Positions 54,332-64,000 of a DNA stretch of 64,000 bases are shown here, one piece after another (within the stretch, counting starts at the first letter, position 1; every line of letters begins with the position of its first letter). The position numbers and the translations under genes are program-made. This DNA comes from DAOSWM01 sp035380045 (lineage in GTDB: Bacteria > Bacteroidota > Bacteroidia > Bacteroidales > Tenuifilaceae): contig DAOSWM010000004.1 of the NCBI GenBank assembly GCA_035380045.1, positions 1 to 64,000 on the forward strand, written 5' to 3'. Below the pieces are notes generated by a model, which had not been told where the DNA came from, ran no database searches, and was given only the letters and a program-made list of their open reading frames with translations.

Positions 54332-56107
54332 TTAAAGTTGAACTAGCAGTACTAGTTTTTCATTATTCCTTAATACTTCAACGTTTATGGTCATTCCGGG
54401 TTTTAGTTCGCCAAGGTGAAACATGTAGTCCTGAATGTTGCCAATCTTCTTCCCGTTAATGGAGGTTATTACATCCCCCTTTTTCATTCCGGCAAACCAA
54501 GCGGGTTGGTTCTCTGTTACAGCCAGTACCGCCAAACCGTTAGTTTGGGTTGAACTTACATCGGGCATTATGCCAAGCCGAACCTTCAGTTCACGGCCAT
54601 GGCGTGAAGGTTGCGATTTTGGGCCAGCCTCCTGAAAGGTTAACTTCTCCTGCTGGTTTGCAAGCTCGTTTGCAATTTCGTAAATAAACTCAGTGCCTAA
54701 CTCCATTCCTTCAAAATTAATTCTTTCAATAATGTCGTATGGCGTATGGTAATCAATATGAGGCCCCGTTGTGAAGAACAGTACGGGTACATTTTTACTG
54801 TAGAAACTTGCATGGTCAGAAGGGCCGTAACCCTGATCGGACATTGAAAGGTTGAGTCCTAACACTTCACCAGTATTACTTAACAAATCGTTAAAACTAG
54901 GTGATGTTTTTACTCCACCTACCTGAATGTTTTGCTCGTTCATTCTGCCCAGCATATCAATGTTTAGCATAGCAGTTATGGAGTCGATTGGAACTATTGG
55001 GTTCTCGGTGAAGTTTCGCGAACCCAGCAAACCTAACTCCTCGGCACCGAATGCAACAAGTATTACGCTACGTTTTGGCCTTTCAAAGGCCAATTTCTGA
55101 CCAATTTCCAGCATGGCAGAAACTCCAGATGCGTTGTCGTCGGCTCCATTGTGAACTGCAACGGTGTCGGGCATGCGACTTGAAGTGCCAGCGCCTCCGG
55201 TTCCAAGATGATCAAAGTGAGCACCAATAACGACGTACTGATTCTTTAAAATAGGGTCGCTTCCCTCAATCATTCCAACAACGTTTTGGCTATTCTTACT
55301 TCTATTTACAATGTCGGTTCTAACCGAAATAGTTTGGGAAATGGTAATTGGCATTACTTTTCGAGTTTCTATAGCTTTCTTTTCCAGGCTGGCAATGCTG
55401 GTACCATTTGCTTTTAATAATCTGTCAATTATGTTTCGCTTAATTTGTACAACCGGAATCCCAATGTCGAAATACTTTTGTTTTGAAGTAATTAGATTGT
55501 CTTCTTCATCAAACTTAATGCCCGAAATAAGTATAACACCTGCTGCACCATTGTCCTTTGCCACCATGGCTTTATGCTTGTCATCTGAGTAAGGTGCAAA
55601 CGGACTATCAGAATTCTCGTGCTCGGGATCGCCTCTGAGAATAAGCGCCCATTTACCGGAAAGGTTAACATTCTTGTAGTCGTTAAAAGCCAGCGAGTCC
55701 GTACCAAACTTAAAACCAAAACCAACATAAACAACCGATGCCGAAAGGGTATCGGACGAGGAGAATGGAAAAACGGTATAATCTTTTCTAAACTCTAATT
55801 TTTCTGATTCTATGGAAAGAAAATTCATTGGGCCTGCCTCCTGGTGGGTTATGAAGCTGAAAAACTGGTACCCGTTTTTTCCAAGAAGTTGTAAGTCCAT
55901 TGCCTCAAATTGATCCTTAATGTACTTTGCTGCAACTCTGTCGAACGGAGTACCCGGAAGCCGCCCCTGCAGCGAGTCGGAGGCAAGGTAATCAATATGT
56001 GCATATAGTTCGTCCTGAGTAATTTCTGGATTATAGCTTACCTCTTGTGAACATGAGCCAAGAATAAGTAGACCCGAAAGCAGAGGAAGTAGGCGCAGCT
56101 TTTTCAT
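54332..56107 (-). CDS. M28-family metallopeptidase lipoprotein with PA and PDZ domains
   Basis: 591 residues from the ATG at 56107; the GTG seven codons upstream is less likely. Lipobox ILGSC gives a lipid-anchored protein. A protease-associated (PA) domain (about 130-245) is followed by the M28 zinc peptidase core (about 270-490) with GAHFDHLG, NGADDNASG, FGAEELGLLGS and IDMLG, and a last ligand in HIDYHTPYD. A C-terminal PDZ domain (about 510-591) has GMKKGDVITSINGKKI. It should act as an aminopeptidase at the cell envelope. It precedes the hypothetical membrane protein by 13 bp. Confidence 0.92.
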   Translation of the reverse strand: MKKLRLLPLLSGLLILGSCSQEVSYNPEITQDELYAHIDYLASDSLQGRLPGTPFDRVAAKYIKDQFEAMDLQLLGKNGYQFFSFITHQEAGPMNFLSIESEKLEFRKDYTVFPFSSSDTLSASVVYVGFGFKFGTDSLAFNDYKNVNLSGKWALILRGDPEHENSDSPFAPYSDDKHKAMVAKDNGAAGVILISGIKFDEEDNLITSKQKYFDIGIPVVQIKRNIIDRLLKANGTSIASLEKKAIETRKVMPITISQTISVRTDIVNRSKNSQNVVGMIEGSDPILKNQYVVIGAHFDHLGTGGAGTSSRMPDTVAVHNGADDNASGVSAMLEIGQKLAFERPKRSVILVAFGAEELGLLGSRNFTENPIVPIDSITAMLNIDMLGRMNEQNIQVGGVKTSPSFNDLLSNTGEVLGLNLSMSDQGYGPSDHASFYSKNVPVLFFTTGPHIDYHTPYDIIERINFEGMELGTEFIYEIANELANQQEKLTFQEAGPKSQPSRHGRELKVRLGIMPDVSSTQTNGLAVLAVTENQPAWFAGMKKGDVITSINGKKIGNIQDYMFHLGELKPGMTINVEVLRNNEKLVLLVQL

Positions 56108-56132
56108 ATTATTCAATTTTATATACACAAAC

Positions 56133-59033
56133 CTAATACTTTTTTTTCATTCTGCTTGCCACCAAACGTTTCAATTCTCCAATCCATAAGACAGCTGATG
56201 TGCTTATAAGTAGAATTAGCCATTCGGTAAGTGAAAGTGGAATTGTGCGGAAAAAGCTACCGCCAAACTGAACAATAACAATTTGCCCAGCCAAAATTGC
56301 AGTAAGAATTATGAGGTAGCTTCTATTTTGGAAAAGCTTATGGAAAGCGGAATGGGAGGTTCCTATTGTCCTAGCATTTAGCAGGTTCCAGAACTGAAGC
56401 AGCACAAATACGTTGAAAAATATTGTGAGTTCACGAGCAGAAATATCCCTATCAATATTTAAGTACTTTAAGAATGCCATAAGGAAAACGAACATTAGGG
56501 CAGAAGTGGTGAGCAACGATTTTTTTATTGAAGGAGATATTATAAAGTCACTCGATTTTCGTGGCTGCTGTTTCATAACCTCTTTGTGGGGAGGCTCAGT
56601 TGCCAGTGCCAGCGCAGCCAAAGTGTCCATAATTAGGTTTACCCAAAGCATTTGTGTAACTGTAAGAGGTAACGAAACACCAACCAGCGGACCTAAAAGC
56701 ACAATGGCTAATGCCAGAAGGTTTATTACAAGCTGGAAGTAGAGAAAACGTTGAATGTTTGAGTAGAGCGAACGCCCCCATCGAACGGCGCTCACAATGC
56801 TGTTGAACGAATCATCTAGTAGAATAATATCGCTGGCGTCGCGGGCAACCGATGTTCCCGAACCCATTGCCAGGCCAACATTTGCCTTGTTAAGTGCCGG
56901 TGCATCGTTGGTGCCATCGCCGGTAACGGCAACAACCTCATCCTTCTCTTGCAGAAGCCGAACCAATTTTAACTTATCTGTTGGTCGGGCACGGTATAAG
57001 ACTCGGATATTTCCTACAATTTTCGAGGCATCCTCGTCGCTCAGCTTGGCAAATTCTTTCCCAGAAAGGAACTGATTATTTGTATTTTCAGCATTGCATA
57101 ACCCAATTTGGCGGCAAATTTCGCGTGCCGTAACAATGGTGTCGCCAGTTACAACCTTTATGCCAATGCCAGCTTCCCTACATTCAGTAACGGCATCCTT
57201 CACATCATCACGAACCGGGTCAGCTATACCAACAAAACCGATAAGCACAGAATTATCGAGCATCTGGGTAATATCTTCTCCCAAGGTAATTTCCTCATCT
57301 AATTCCGCATAGGCAAATGCAATGGTTCGCATACCCTTGCCTTGGGCTTGCTTGAGCGTTTGGCCGTACTCTTCTTCAAACTTTGATATTGAAACCATCC
57401 CCTTATGCGTGAGCATCGATTTACACTTCTCAACAATCACCTCAGGAGCGCCCTTTAGAAGAATTAACCACCGACCAGAAATATTCGAGAAACCGGCAGT
57501 AGCCATATACTTATTCTCTGAGTTAAAAGCAATTTGCGATTTTGTTTCGAAGGCACTTCGCAGCTTCTTGTAATCAATTCCATTTTCGTGTAGCCATAGT
57601 AGCAGCGCCCCTTCGGTTGGGTTTCCTATTGGCTTAGCCACACTGCCATTCACATCGAGGTGTGCCGATGCGTTAACGGCCAGGGATTTATGGATTAAGC
57701 TGGACGCAACATTGAATTCGTCGCTGATTTCCCCGGTGAAGAAGTGCGATTCCATTACCCGCATTTCGTTACGGGTAAGTGTACCGGTTTTGTCGGTGCA
57801 AATAACGGTAGCCGCTCCCATGGTTTCAGTAGCTTGCATTCGCCTTACCAGGTTGTTGTTTGCGGTCATTTTTCGCATGCTGTAGGCAAGGCTAAGCGTA
57901 ACGCTCATGGCCAAACCCTCGGGAACCGCAACAACAATAAGGGTTATGGAAACCATAAAGTATTGTATCAGTAGCTCAATCTCCTCAATCCTAAACCACG
58001 ATTCGGAATTAAAAATGTTGATACCGGAAAGATATGCCGTTCCGGCAACCGCTAGAAAAGCTACAACTGCTAAAAAAAGCTGTTTGTACCAGAGTTTGGA
58101 AAAGGGCCTTTTGAGAATGCCCGGGTATTCTCTCGATTTGCCGACAAGGGCAAAAAAATCGTAAACTACAGGTAGCCAAACCCTGATAAGAAGAATGAGT
58201 ATTGGTAGGAGAATCGAAAAAAGGACAAACCATTGCGAGAGGGTAAAGGAAAGTTTCCCTTTTACCAAATCGTTGGCCAGAAAAGCCCAGAATGCAAGCC
58301 CTGCCACTGAGAATCCAATTACACCAATAAGTTTGCTTAGCTTCTCGAGTTGCCGGGTTAGGGGAGTGGGTTGGTTTTCTTGTATTGAAGCTTCGTAAGC
58401 CGTTTTTCCAATTTCAGTGTTATCGCCAACGGCCGTTACCTTATAGAATGCGTTTCCTTCGGTAACAGTAGTGCCTTTAAGCAATTTGTAGGAGGGGAAG
58501 GTTGCTTCGGCCTCTACATTCACACTTGCCGCCCACTTACGCGTAGTTAACTCCCCCGTTAACGACGATTCGTTTACAGTTAAAGAAAGCGACTCGATAA
58601 TTTCACCATCGGCAGGAATTTCTTCGCCAATTTCAACTATAACCAGATCGCTAACAACAACCTCCCTTCGAGGAATGGTGGTAACGTTCCCGTTTCGAAT
58701 TACCTTTACCTCAACGTCATCGTTAACTTTGTTAAGGATGTCGAACTCGCGCCCGGCTTTATACTCGTTAATAAACGACATAAATGTGGCCAAAAGTATA
58801 GCGACAATAATTCCAATACCTTCGGTAAATGAACCGTGAAACAAACCAACCGCTACGGCAATAACAGCGGCAATTAGAAGAATTCTGATTATTGGGTCGT
58901 TAAACTTTTCGAAAAACAGTTTCCACCATGGGTCTCTTTTGGGAGGAGTAAGCAAATTCTCCCCATATTTACTTCGGTTTACTTCAACCTCTTGGTTGCT
59001 AAGACCTTTGTATTTTTCGAAATCGAAAGACAT
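56133..59033 (-). CDS. P-type calcium-transporting ATPase
   Basis: A 966-residue cation pump with the P-type order: N-terminal cytoplasmic segment, two helices, actuator domain with SSLTGE, helix 4 with VAVPEGLAMSVT, phosphorylation site D414 (CTDKTGTLT), nucleotide domain with a KGAPE motif, hinge TGDGTNDAPAL and six C-terminal helices. PEGL in helix 4 marks the type IIB plasma-membrane calcium ATPase branch, not the Na/K or H type. It exports Ca2+ from the cytoplasm. It is 26 bp upstream of the M28 start, so linked transcription is possible. Confidence 0.93.
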   Translation of the reverse strand: MSFDFEKYKGLSNQEVEVNRSKYGENLLTPPKRDPWWKLFFEKFNDPIIRILLIAAVIAVAVGLFHGSFTEGIGIIVAILLATFMSFINEYKAGREFDILNKVNDDVEVKVIRNGNVTTIPRREVVVSDLVIVEIGEEIPADGEIIESLSLTVNESSLTGELTTRKWAASVNVEAEATFPSYKLLKGTTVTEGNAFYKVTAVGDNTEIGKTAYEASIQENQPTPLTRQLEKLSKLIGVIGFSVAGLAFWAFLANDLVKGKLSFTLSQWFVLFSILLPILILLIRVWLPVVYDFFALVGKSREYPGILKRPFSKLWYKQLFLAVVAFLAVAGTAYLSGINIFNSESWFRIEEIELLIQYFMVSITLIVVAVPEGLAMSVTLSLAYSMRKMTANNNLVRRMQATETMGAATVICTDKTGTLTRNEMRVMESHFFTGEISDEFNVASSLIHKSLAVNASAHLDVNGSVAKPIGNPTEGALLLWLHENGIDYKKLRSAFETKSQIAFNSENKYMATAGFSNISGRWLILLKGAPEVIVEKCKSMLTHKGMVSISKFEEEYGQTLKQAQGKGMRTIAFAYAELDEEITLGEDITQMLDNSVLIGFVGIADPVRDDVKDAVTECREAGIGIKVVTGDTIVTAREICRQIGLCNAENTNNQFLSGKEFAKLSDEDASKIVGNIRVLYRARPTDKLKLVRLLQEKDEVVAVTGDGTNDAPALNKANVGLAMGSGTSVARDASDIILLDDSFNSIVSAVRWGRSLYSNIQRFLYFQLVINLLALAIVLLGPLVGVSLPLTVTQMLWVNLIMDTLAALALATEPPHKEVMKQQPRKSSDFIISPSIKKSLLTTSALMFVFLMAFLKYLNIDRDISARELTIFFNVFVLLQFWNLLNARTIGTSHSAFHKLFQNRSYLIILTAILAGQIVIVQFGGSFFRTIPLSLTEWLILLISTSAVLWIGELKRLVASRMKKKY

Positions 59034-59102
59034 AAACTAAGATTTTATAGTACAAGTTTAGCGTTTATTGTTGTGGAATTAATGAGAAGAACCCTTTTTT
59101 TG

Positions 59103-59138
59103 AAAAAAATCCTGACTCTTTTACTAAGAATCAGGATT
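59103..59138 (-). terminator. Terminator after the C69 dipeptidase
   Basis: AATCCTGA (59108-59115) pairs with TCAGGATT (59131-59138). On the - strand a run of seven Ts follows the stem, 35 bp after the peptidase stop. Confidence 0.8.
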
Positions 59139-59172
59139 GGAAGAAAAAGTTCAAATTCTACTATAAAATATC

Positions 59173-60560
59173 TTAGGGTAAAAGGAATTTTTCGCCAGTT
59201 TTCTCTATTACATTCTCCTTCCAGCTGTCGGGGTAGCCAGGGAACTTGGGTGGTTCGGGGTAACCCCATGGGTTTCGGAGCAGTTCACCATCCTTTTCTT
59301 GCTTCAGGTTTCCGTCTAAAAATTTCACCAACAGGAAGTTGCTAAGTTCCTTCCATTTTTCAACGGTCATGTTTGCCATGCTGGTTGAATAGTCTGTAAT
59401 AAACTGGCGGGCCAGCATCGGATCGGTTTCGAAAAGTTTCATTGCAGCAACATCAATAGCGGGAGTGTATGCAGCAAATTTATTCTCCAACTCATTTTGA
59501 ACCTTCAAAATATCGGGCATTACCCTATTGTAGAATAGGTACTTGAAATGTGCTACACGATTAAAAACCCAGAATGCTGCATTGTCGGAGTACTCAAGTA
59601 TATCGCCGTTCCCTTCGGCATAGGTTTCGGGAACTTCAGTAATACCACAGTAGAACGGAACGTAAACTGTTGAACCTGCATCGTCAACACCAAACCAGAA
59701 AATTCCACCGATATGATCGGGTAGCCAGCTGCGCATTTGCGCAATAAACGAGAAACCGGTTTGCTGGGTAACGGTAACCCTTTCGTTGAAATAACCCTTT
59801 TCATCGTGTTGCCAGGTAAGCGGCCGCCAACGATATGGAAGCCCGTAGGGACCCGCGCCAATATCCTTGCTCATATCGAGTTCGGTTTCCTGCAGGTAGT
59901 TGCGCTTGTTCCTCATTAAATCCTGTGGGGTTAACTTTTTGTCGGGCTTTATGTAGAGTGGCATTCTTTCTGCAGAAAGGTCGGTTCCTGTTGCGTAGTT
60001 CCAGTACTTATCCATTCCTTCGGCTACGTCGTTAAAAAACGTCCATACCCTAACTTCGCAGAAACGGGCTGCGCCAAAATCAACCGGAGCGTAAGCATCG
60101 CAGAAGCTGAACTCCTCATCGTTACCTTCGAAGTAATTTTTGCTGCGGGCAAAAGAAATAACGTCTTGGGCGTAAACAACTTCTACCTTCTCATCGAAAA
60201 TTTTATCTAAGTTTTTACTACTGATTGAGGTTTCTCCATTTTCCAGAGGGAAAGTTGTNNNNNNNNNNNNNNNNNNNNNNNNNNNNNNNNNNNNNNNNNN
60301 NNNNNNNNNNNNNNNNNNNNNNNNNNNNNNNNNNNNNNNNNNNNNNNNNNNNNNNNNNTAACCATTGTTCCTGTTGGCCAATCGGCAGCAGCACGCCAGT
60401 ATAGTTCACCGTAGCGAATGTGCGAATCGGCTGCATAACTTACCATGGTTGAGCCATCGGCCGAAGCACCTTTTGTTATTAAGTAGTTTGTGCAGGCAAA
60501 AAGTTGATTTACAGGCATTAATAGCGAAAAAAATAAAAAGAAGAATGCAGTTTTTCTCAT
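59173..60560 (-). CDS. C69-family dipeptidase, interrupted by an N gap
   Basis: The gene starts at 60560 with a signal peptide (1-22) and the predicted N-terminal nucleophile C23 (FACTNYL). After the GTMV segment it enters 100 Ns (60259-60358), then continues to the stop at 59173 in a different frame. A block of exactly 100 Ns is normally a scaffold gap of unknown length, so the frame change has no meaning. The rest matches the PF03577 dipeptidase family, with FCDAYAPVDFGAARFCEVRVW and PDHIGGIFWFGVDDAG. These enzymes cleave dipeptides in the periplasm. Probably intact in the organism. Confidence 0.87.
60259..60358. other. Assembly gap of 100 Ns
   Basis: One hundred consecutive undetermined bases inside the C69 dipeptidase gene. 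The round length suggests a standard scaffold spacer. Confidence 0.99.
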
Positions 60561-60766
60561 TGGATTATTGTTTTTGTTTTTAACAATTCGGTTTTTGGTT
60601 AGAGGAGTACCGTTGGTTTTGGTTTAAGTCAATTCATGTTTCATTTGTTTTGGTAAAAATAGGAAAAAGGATTTAAAAATTTTGGTTACAAAAATATTGT
60701 ACGTCCTATTGCAATTTTATGAATCTCTGAATAATTAGCAATAGCCTGTTTTTTCAATTAATTAGT

Positions 60767-60774
60767 TACTTTTG
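60767..60774 (+). promoter_or_regulatory. -7 promoter element before the ABC-F gene
   Basis: TACTTTTG, followed by C, is a frequent Bacteroidota -7 box. It lies 14 bp before the ATG at 60789, so the 5' leader would be very short. No clear -33 TTG is seen. Confidence 0.55.
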
Positions 60775-60788
60775 CCCAAAAAATTACC

Positions 60789-62675
60789 ATGATCCCTTAT
60801 TTGCAGGTTGAGGACATTACAAAATCGTTTGGCGACCTGGTTCTGTTTGAGAATATTCGATTTACCGTAGCGAAGGATCAGCGCGTAGCGCTGATTGCAA
60901 GGAATGGGACAGGAAAAACAACCCTACTAAAAATTATTGCAGGTGTTGAGCAGTTCGATTCGGGCTCAATAGTTTGGCAGAATAACCTAAACGTGGGTTA
61001 CCTCGACCAAAACCCTCAACTCGATACCAGCAAATCAATCCTTGAGAATGTTTTTCTTTCCTGTCCTAAAATATCTGAAGCCCTGCAGCTTTACCACAAA
61101 GCGGTTGAAAGTGGCGATGAAAATAAGTTGCAGCATTCCATTGAGTTAATGGACAGGAGCAACGCATGGGAGAAGGAGCTTAAGGCAAAGCAAATTCTTA
61201 CTCAGCTTAAACTTACCGATTTTGAAAAACCAGTAAAATCGCTTTCCGGAGGACAGCATAAACGTGTGGCTCTTGCGGCAGCGCTGGTGAACGAACCCGA
61301 TTTCCTGATTTTCGATGAACCAACCAACCACCTCGACCTTGATATGGTTGAGTGGCTTGAAGAGTACCTGAGCAATAGTAAATTAACCATTCTAATGGTT
61401 ACACACGACAGGTACTTTCTCGACAGGGTTTGTACCGATATTATTGAAATTGACGAAAAGAAATTGTTCTGGTACAAGGGGAACTACTCCTACTTTTTAG
61501 AGAAGCGTCAGGAACGAGTCGATGCGCGTTCGTCGCAGGTTGAAAAAGCTGGAAATTTGCTTCGTAGGGAGCTCGACTGGATTAGGAGAAGTCCGCCCGC
61601 ACGTACATCGAAAGCAAAATATAGAATTGATGCGTTCTACGAGCTACGCTCGAAGGCAACCCAGCGCTTTAGCGATAATAATGTGAGAATTAACATTGGC
61701 GCTGCCCGCTTAGGGAAAAAAATATTAGAAGTAAAGAAACTCTCAAAAAGTTTTGGGAATTTAACCCTGCTAAAAGATTTTTCATACACTTTCAATCGTT
61801 TCGAACGACTTGGAATTGTTGGACGAAATGGAACCGGAAAATCAACGTTTCTCAATCTAATTACAAGCACCATTCCTGCTGACTCGGGAACAATTGAGGT
61901 TGGCGAAACCATTGTTTACGGATACTACCGGCAGGAGGGTATGAATATTCGTGAGGATTTGAAAGTTATTGATGCTGCCCGTGAAATTGCCGAAGTGGTT
62001 ACCCTTGCCGATGGCAAAACTTTGTCGGTTTCACAATTTCTTAACATGTTCCTATTTCCGCACGAAGTGCAGAATAACTACGTGTATAAGCTTAGCGGAG
62101 GCGAAAAGCGCAGGCTTTACCTTTTAACCATTCTAATGCGTAACCCCAACTTTTTAATTCTTGATGAGCCAACTAACGACCTCGACATTCAAACCCTGAA
62201 CGTGCTTGAAAATTACCTTGAAAACTTTCCGGGAGTGGTGCTAGTTGTTTCGCATGACCGGCATTTCCTCGACAAGGTTGTTGATGGTTTGCTAATTTTC
62301 GAAGGCAATTCAGAAATATGGGGATTCCCAGGCTCGTATAGCGATTTTTACGACTGGAATAGGGAGCAAGCCCGTTTAAACCAGCTTGAACAGAAGAAAA
62401 TAGAACAGGAGAAACCTAAAACTCAAACCAAACAGCTGAAGGAGCAGCCAACAAAACTATCTTTTGGTGAAAAACGTGAGCTCGAAAATCTTACCAATGA
62501 AATAGAAGAGCTTGAAACCGAAAAATCCCAGCTTGAGGAAACTCTAAACAGCGGAAACCTATCGCATCACGAGCTTAATGAAAAATCGAACAGAATTTCA
62601 GAAATCATCGAACAACTTGACAAGAAGAGCGAACGCTGGTTCCTTCTTACAGAAAAGGATGAGAATTCCAAATAG
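60789..62675 (+). CDS. ABC-F family ATPase (Uup-like)
   Basis: 628 residues with no membrane segments and two nucleotide-binding domains. First: Walker A ARNGTGKTT (about 38-46), signature SLSGGQHKR and Walker B LIFDEPTNHLD. Second: Walker A GRNGTGKST (about 346-354), signature LSGGEKRRL and LILDEPTNDLD. A linker lies between them and a charged coiled coil closes the protein (about 535-628), as in Uup. ABC-F proteins act on ribosomes or DNA, not as transporters. The exact member cannot be told apart; no drug-resistance claim is made. Confidence 0.93.
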   Translation: MIPYLQVEDITKSFGDLVLFENIRFTVAKDQRVALIARNGTGKTTLLKIIAGVEQFDSGSIVWQNNLNVGYLDQNPQLDTSKSILENVFLSCPKISEALQLYHKAVESGDENKLQHSIELMDRSNAWEKELKAKQILTQLKLTDFEKPVKSLSGGQHKRVALAAALVNEPDFLIFDEPTNHLDLDMVEWLEEYLSNSKLTILMVTHDRYFLDRVCTDIIEIDEKKLFWYKGNYSYFLEKRQERVDARSSQVEKAGNLLRRELDWIRRSPPARTSKAKYRIDAFYELRSKATQRFSDNNVRINIGAARLGKKILEVKKLSKSFGNLTLLKDFSYTFNRFERLGIVGRNGTGKSTFLNLITSTIPADSGTIEVGETIVYGYYRQEGMNIREDLKVIDAAREIAEVVTLADGKTLSVSQFLNMFLFPHEVQNNYVYKLSGGEKRRLYLLTILMRNPNFLILDEPTNDLDIQTLNVLENYLENFPGVVLVVSHDRHFLDKVVDGLLIFEGNSEIWGFPGSYSDFYDWNREQARLNQLEQKKIEQEKPKTQTKQLKEQPTKLSFGEKRELENLTNEIEELETEKSQLEETLNSGNLSHHELNEKSNRISEIIEQLDKKSERWFLLTEKDENSK

Positions 62676-62721
62676 TTACCGGTTTTTTGAAAAGCCTCCA
62701 TTAAACACTTCAAATATTTTC

Positions 62722-62750
62722 TTGACTTTTTAACTTTTTTTTTGTATAAT
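62722..62750 (+). promoter_or_regulatory. Sigma-70-like promoter before the KamA-like gene
   Basis: TTGACT (62722-62727), 17 bp, then TATAAT (62745-62750), near the enterobacterial consensus and 33 bp before the ATG at 62783. The spacer is nearly all T, so chance in AT-rich DNA is possible. Confidence 0.4.
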
Positions 62751-62782
62751 ATTGATTATCAGTAAAATTAAAATTATACAAA

Positions 62783-64000
62783 ATGACTGAAAACCAAAAG
62801 CTTGACAGGATTGCTATTACCGTTAAGTCGCACAAACTTCTGAAAAAACTTCTGAAAGAGAACCCGAAGCTTGAAGAAATAATGCGCAACGCCCGGAACG
62901 AGACGGAGGCGCTGGTTGGCGTGCGAAACTGGATGTTCGGTTATTTAAAAGAAAAACCCGAGGCATTCAGCTTCTATAAAGGTAATAGCAAAGGGCGCGA
63001 AGCGTTCGAAATGCTTACCTGGCAAGATTACGCTGCCATTAGAATTCTAGATTATATTGATAACGCAGGCCGTGAGTACGAGGATTTGAACCTTCGTGGT
63101 GAGATTGCCATAAGCAATCCTATTAAGCTTATATGGTTGGCCGTAAATTTTGGAACTGGCGGTGCAAAACCCTACTTTTTTGAGGACATGCTTTTCCTTT
63201 TCCGCCAATTTGCTGGGGTTTACAATCGCAATGTTCCTTCGAAAGATAAAGTGCTAGAATGGATGGAAAGGTATCCCAGCGGTCTCGATCCGCGAATCGT
63301 TAAGCTGAGGGAGGAGAATAGGGAACGAATTATAAATATTCTAATAGAAAAGATGGATTTGGGCGAGATAAAAAGCGAACGCTACTCGTTCGAAGCTAAA
63401 ATGTCGCACGAACAAAAGTTCCTGAAAATGCTGGAGTGGTGGGACGACTACCGCTTTCACCTATCCTTTGCTGTTCGCTCACCACTGCTTTTAAACGAGT
63501 TGCTGGGCAACTCCCTTGATCCCGACACCATGAAAATTCTTTTTGAAGCAGAGGAATCGGGAATTCCCTTCTTCGTTAATCCATACTACCTTTCGCTCCT
63601 GCATGTTCGTGTTCCGTACTTCGCCATTGGAGCCGATTTGGCAATCCGCTACTACGTTGTTTACAGCAAGCAGCTGGTTGATGAGTTTGGCTACATCGTT
63701 GCCTGGGAGAAGGAGGATAAGGTTGAAGCTGGTAAGCCTAACGCAGCAGGCTGGATTCTTCCAACCCACCACAGCGTTCACCGTCGTTACCCCGAAGTTG
63801 CCATTCTTATTCCTGCTACCATGGGTAGAGCTTGCGGTGGACTTTGCGCATCGTGTCAGCGAATGTACGATTTCCAGCGTGGAAACCTAAACTTTAATCT
63901 CGATAAGTTGAAACCCGATGAAACGTGGGAAAATCAACTTGAAAAAATAATGAATTACTGGGAAAGCGATTCGCAACTTCGCGATATTCTCATTACTGGC
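62783..64000 (+). CDS. KamA-family radical SAM protein, 3' end missing
   Basis: The frame opens at ATG 62783 and is open to the window edge (406 codons seen). The radical SAM cluster motif CxxxCxxC lies at C351, C355 and C358 (GRACGGLCASCQRM), followed by DFQRGNLNF and, at the edge, the ILITG strand seen before GGD in lysine 2,3-aminomutases. The protein carries about 250 extra residues before the usual core, without recognised motifs. It is probably a long KamA-like aminomutase of the kind I recall in Bacteroidota; the substrate and cofactor sites lie beyond the window. Confidence 0.82.
   Translation, partial: MTENQKLDRIAITVKSHKLLKKLLKENPKLEEIMRNARNETEALVGVRNWMFGYLKEKPEAFSFYKGNSKGREAFEMLTWQDYAAIRILDYIDNAGREYEDLNLRGEIAISNPIKLIWLAVNFGTGGAKPYFFEDMLFLFRQFAGVYNRNVPSKDKVLEWMERYPSGLDPRIVKLREENRERIINILIEKMDLGEIKSERYSFEAKMSHEQKFLKMLEWWDDYRFHLSFAVRSPLLLNELLGNSLDPDTMKILFEAEESGIPFFVNPYYLSLLHVRVPYFAIGADLAIRYYVVYSKQLVDEFGYIVAWEKEDKVEAGKPNAAGWILPTHHSVHRRYPEVAILIPATMGRACGGLCASCQRMYDFQRGNLNFNLDKLKPDETWENQLEKIMNYWESDSQLRDILITG

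Noticed and set aside
60207..60381. Frameshift in the C69 dipeptidase
   Set aside because: The frame change comes from 100 Ns of unknown true length.
1..64000. tRNA or rRNA genes
   Set aside because: No TTCRANNC-type T-loop with matching acceptor arms, and no rRNA-like segments, were found on reading.

Overview
The window reads as chromosomal DNA of a member of the Bacteroidota, most likely the Bacteroidales/Marinilabiliales side. Several independent signs agree: C-terminal type IX secretion (T9SS) sorting domains, a MoxR-Bat (aerotolerance) operon, SusA-like periplasmic amylases, a DUF349-pyrG-yidC cluster, TonB-dependent receptors, promoters of the TTG/TTTG-N19/20-TAnnTTTG type, and an almost complete lack of Shine-Dalgarno sequences. 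The species cannot be named from this sequence. The window is a metagenome-style scaffold piece: it starts inside an MFS transporter, ends inside a radical SAM gene, and carries one 100-N gap.

Layout. (1) 1-8.1 kb: a maltodextrin block on the + strand with an MFS sugar transporter (partial), a GH65 disaccharide phosphorylase, a class II fructose-bisphosphate aldolase and two tandem exported GH13 amylases. Related sugar genes follow at 13.3-16.1 kb (6-phosphofructokinase on the - strand and an amylase lipoprotein on the + strand behind a 26-bp perfect palindrome). (2) 8.1-13.3 kb: a pRiA4b ORF-3-like protein, a small T9SS cargo, an iron-sulfur APS/PAPS reductase, a three-gene signalling operon (response regulator, CheC phosphatase, PAS histidine kinase) and an acyl-ACP thioesterase. 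(3) 16.1-22.5 kb: a - strand operon of a TPR/SpoIIE phosphatase, a multi-PAS hybrid kinase and a TlpA-like thiol oxidoreductase. (4) 22.6-33.6 kb: metallophosphoesterase, TonB receptor, small lipoprotein, trmD, Hsp20, DUF349 protein, pyrG and yidC. (5) 33.6-42.7 kb: a REP-like intergenic element, then the MoxR/DUF58/BatABCDE operon. (6) 42.7-52.8 kb: a region with mutations and insertions. It holds a YfiR-domain histidine kinase, a divergent TonB receptor with an in-frame TGA, an AT-rich epimerase followed by a multi-hairpin attC-like element (an integron-cassette-like insertion), a T9SS-exported endonuclease/phosphatase-family protein with an in-frame TAG, a DMT transporter and a frameshifted LytTR remnant. 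(7) 52.8-64 kb: DUF2179 membrane protein, a hypothetical membrane protein and M28 peptidase pair, a Ca2+-type P-ATPase, a C69 dipeptidase interrupted by the N gap, an ABC-F ATPase and a KamA-like radical SAM protein that runs off the end.

How the genes work together. In the first block extracellular or periplasmic amylases would shorten maltodextrins, the MFS protein would import them, GH65 would phosphorolyse the disaccharide, and aldolase and phosphofructokinase would carry the products through glycolysis. The Bat operon probably forms an envelope-associated complex driven by the MoxR ATPase. The most unusual parts are the CheC-containing two-component operon with no chemotaxis genes in view, the YfiR-kinase/TonB receptor divergon whose receptor is broken, and the cassette-like epimerase with its structured 3' element. 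I saw no tRNA, rRNA, CRISPR array, transposase or prophage genes.
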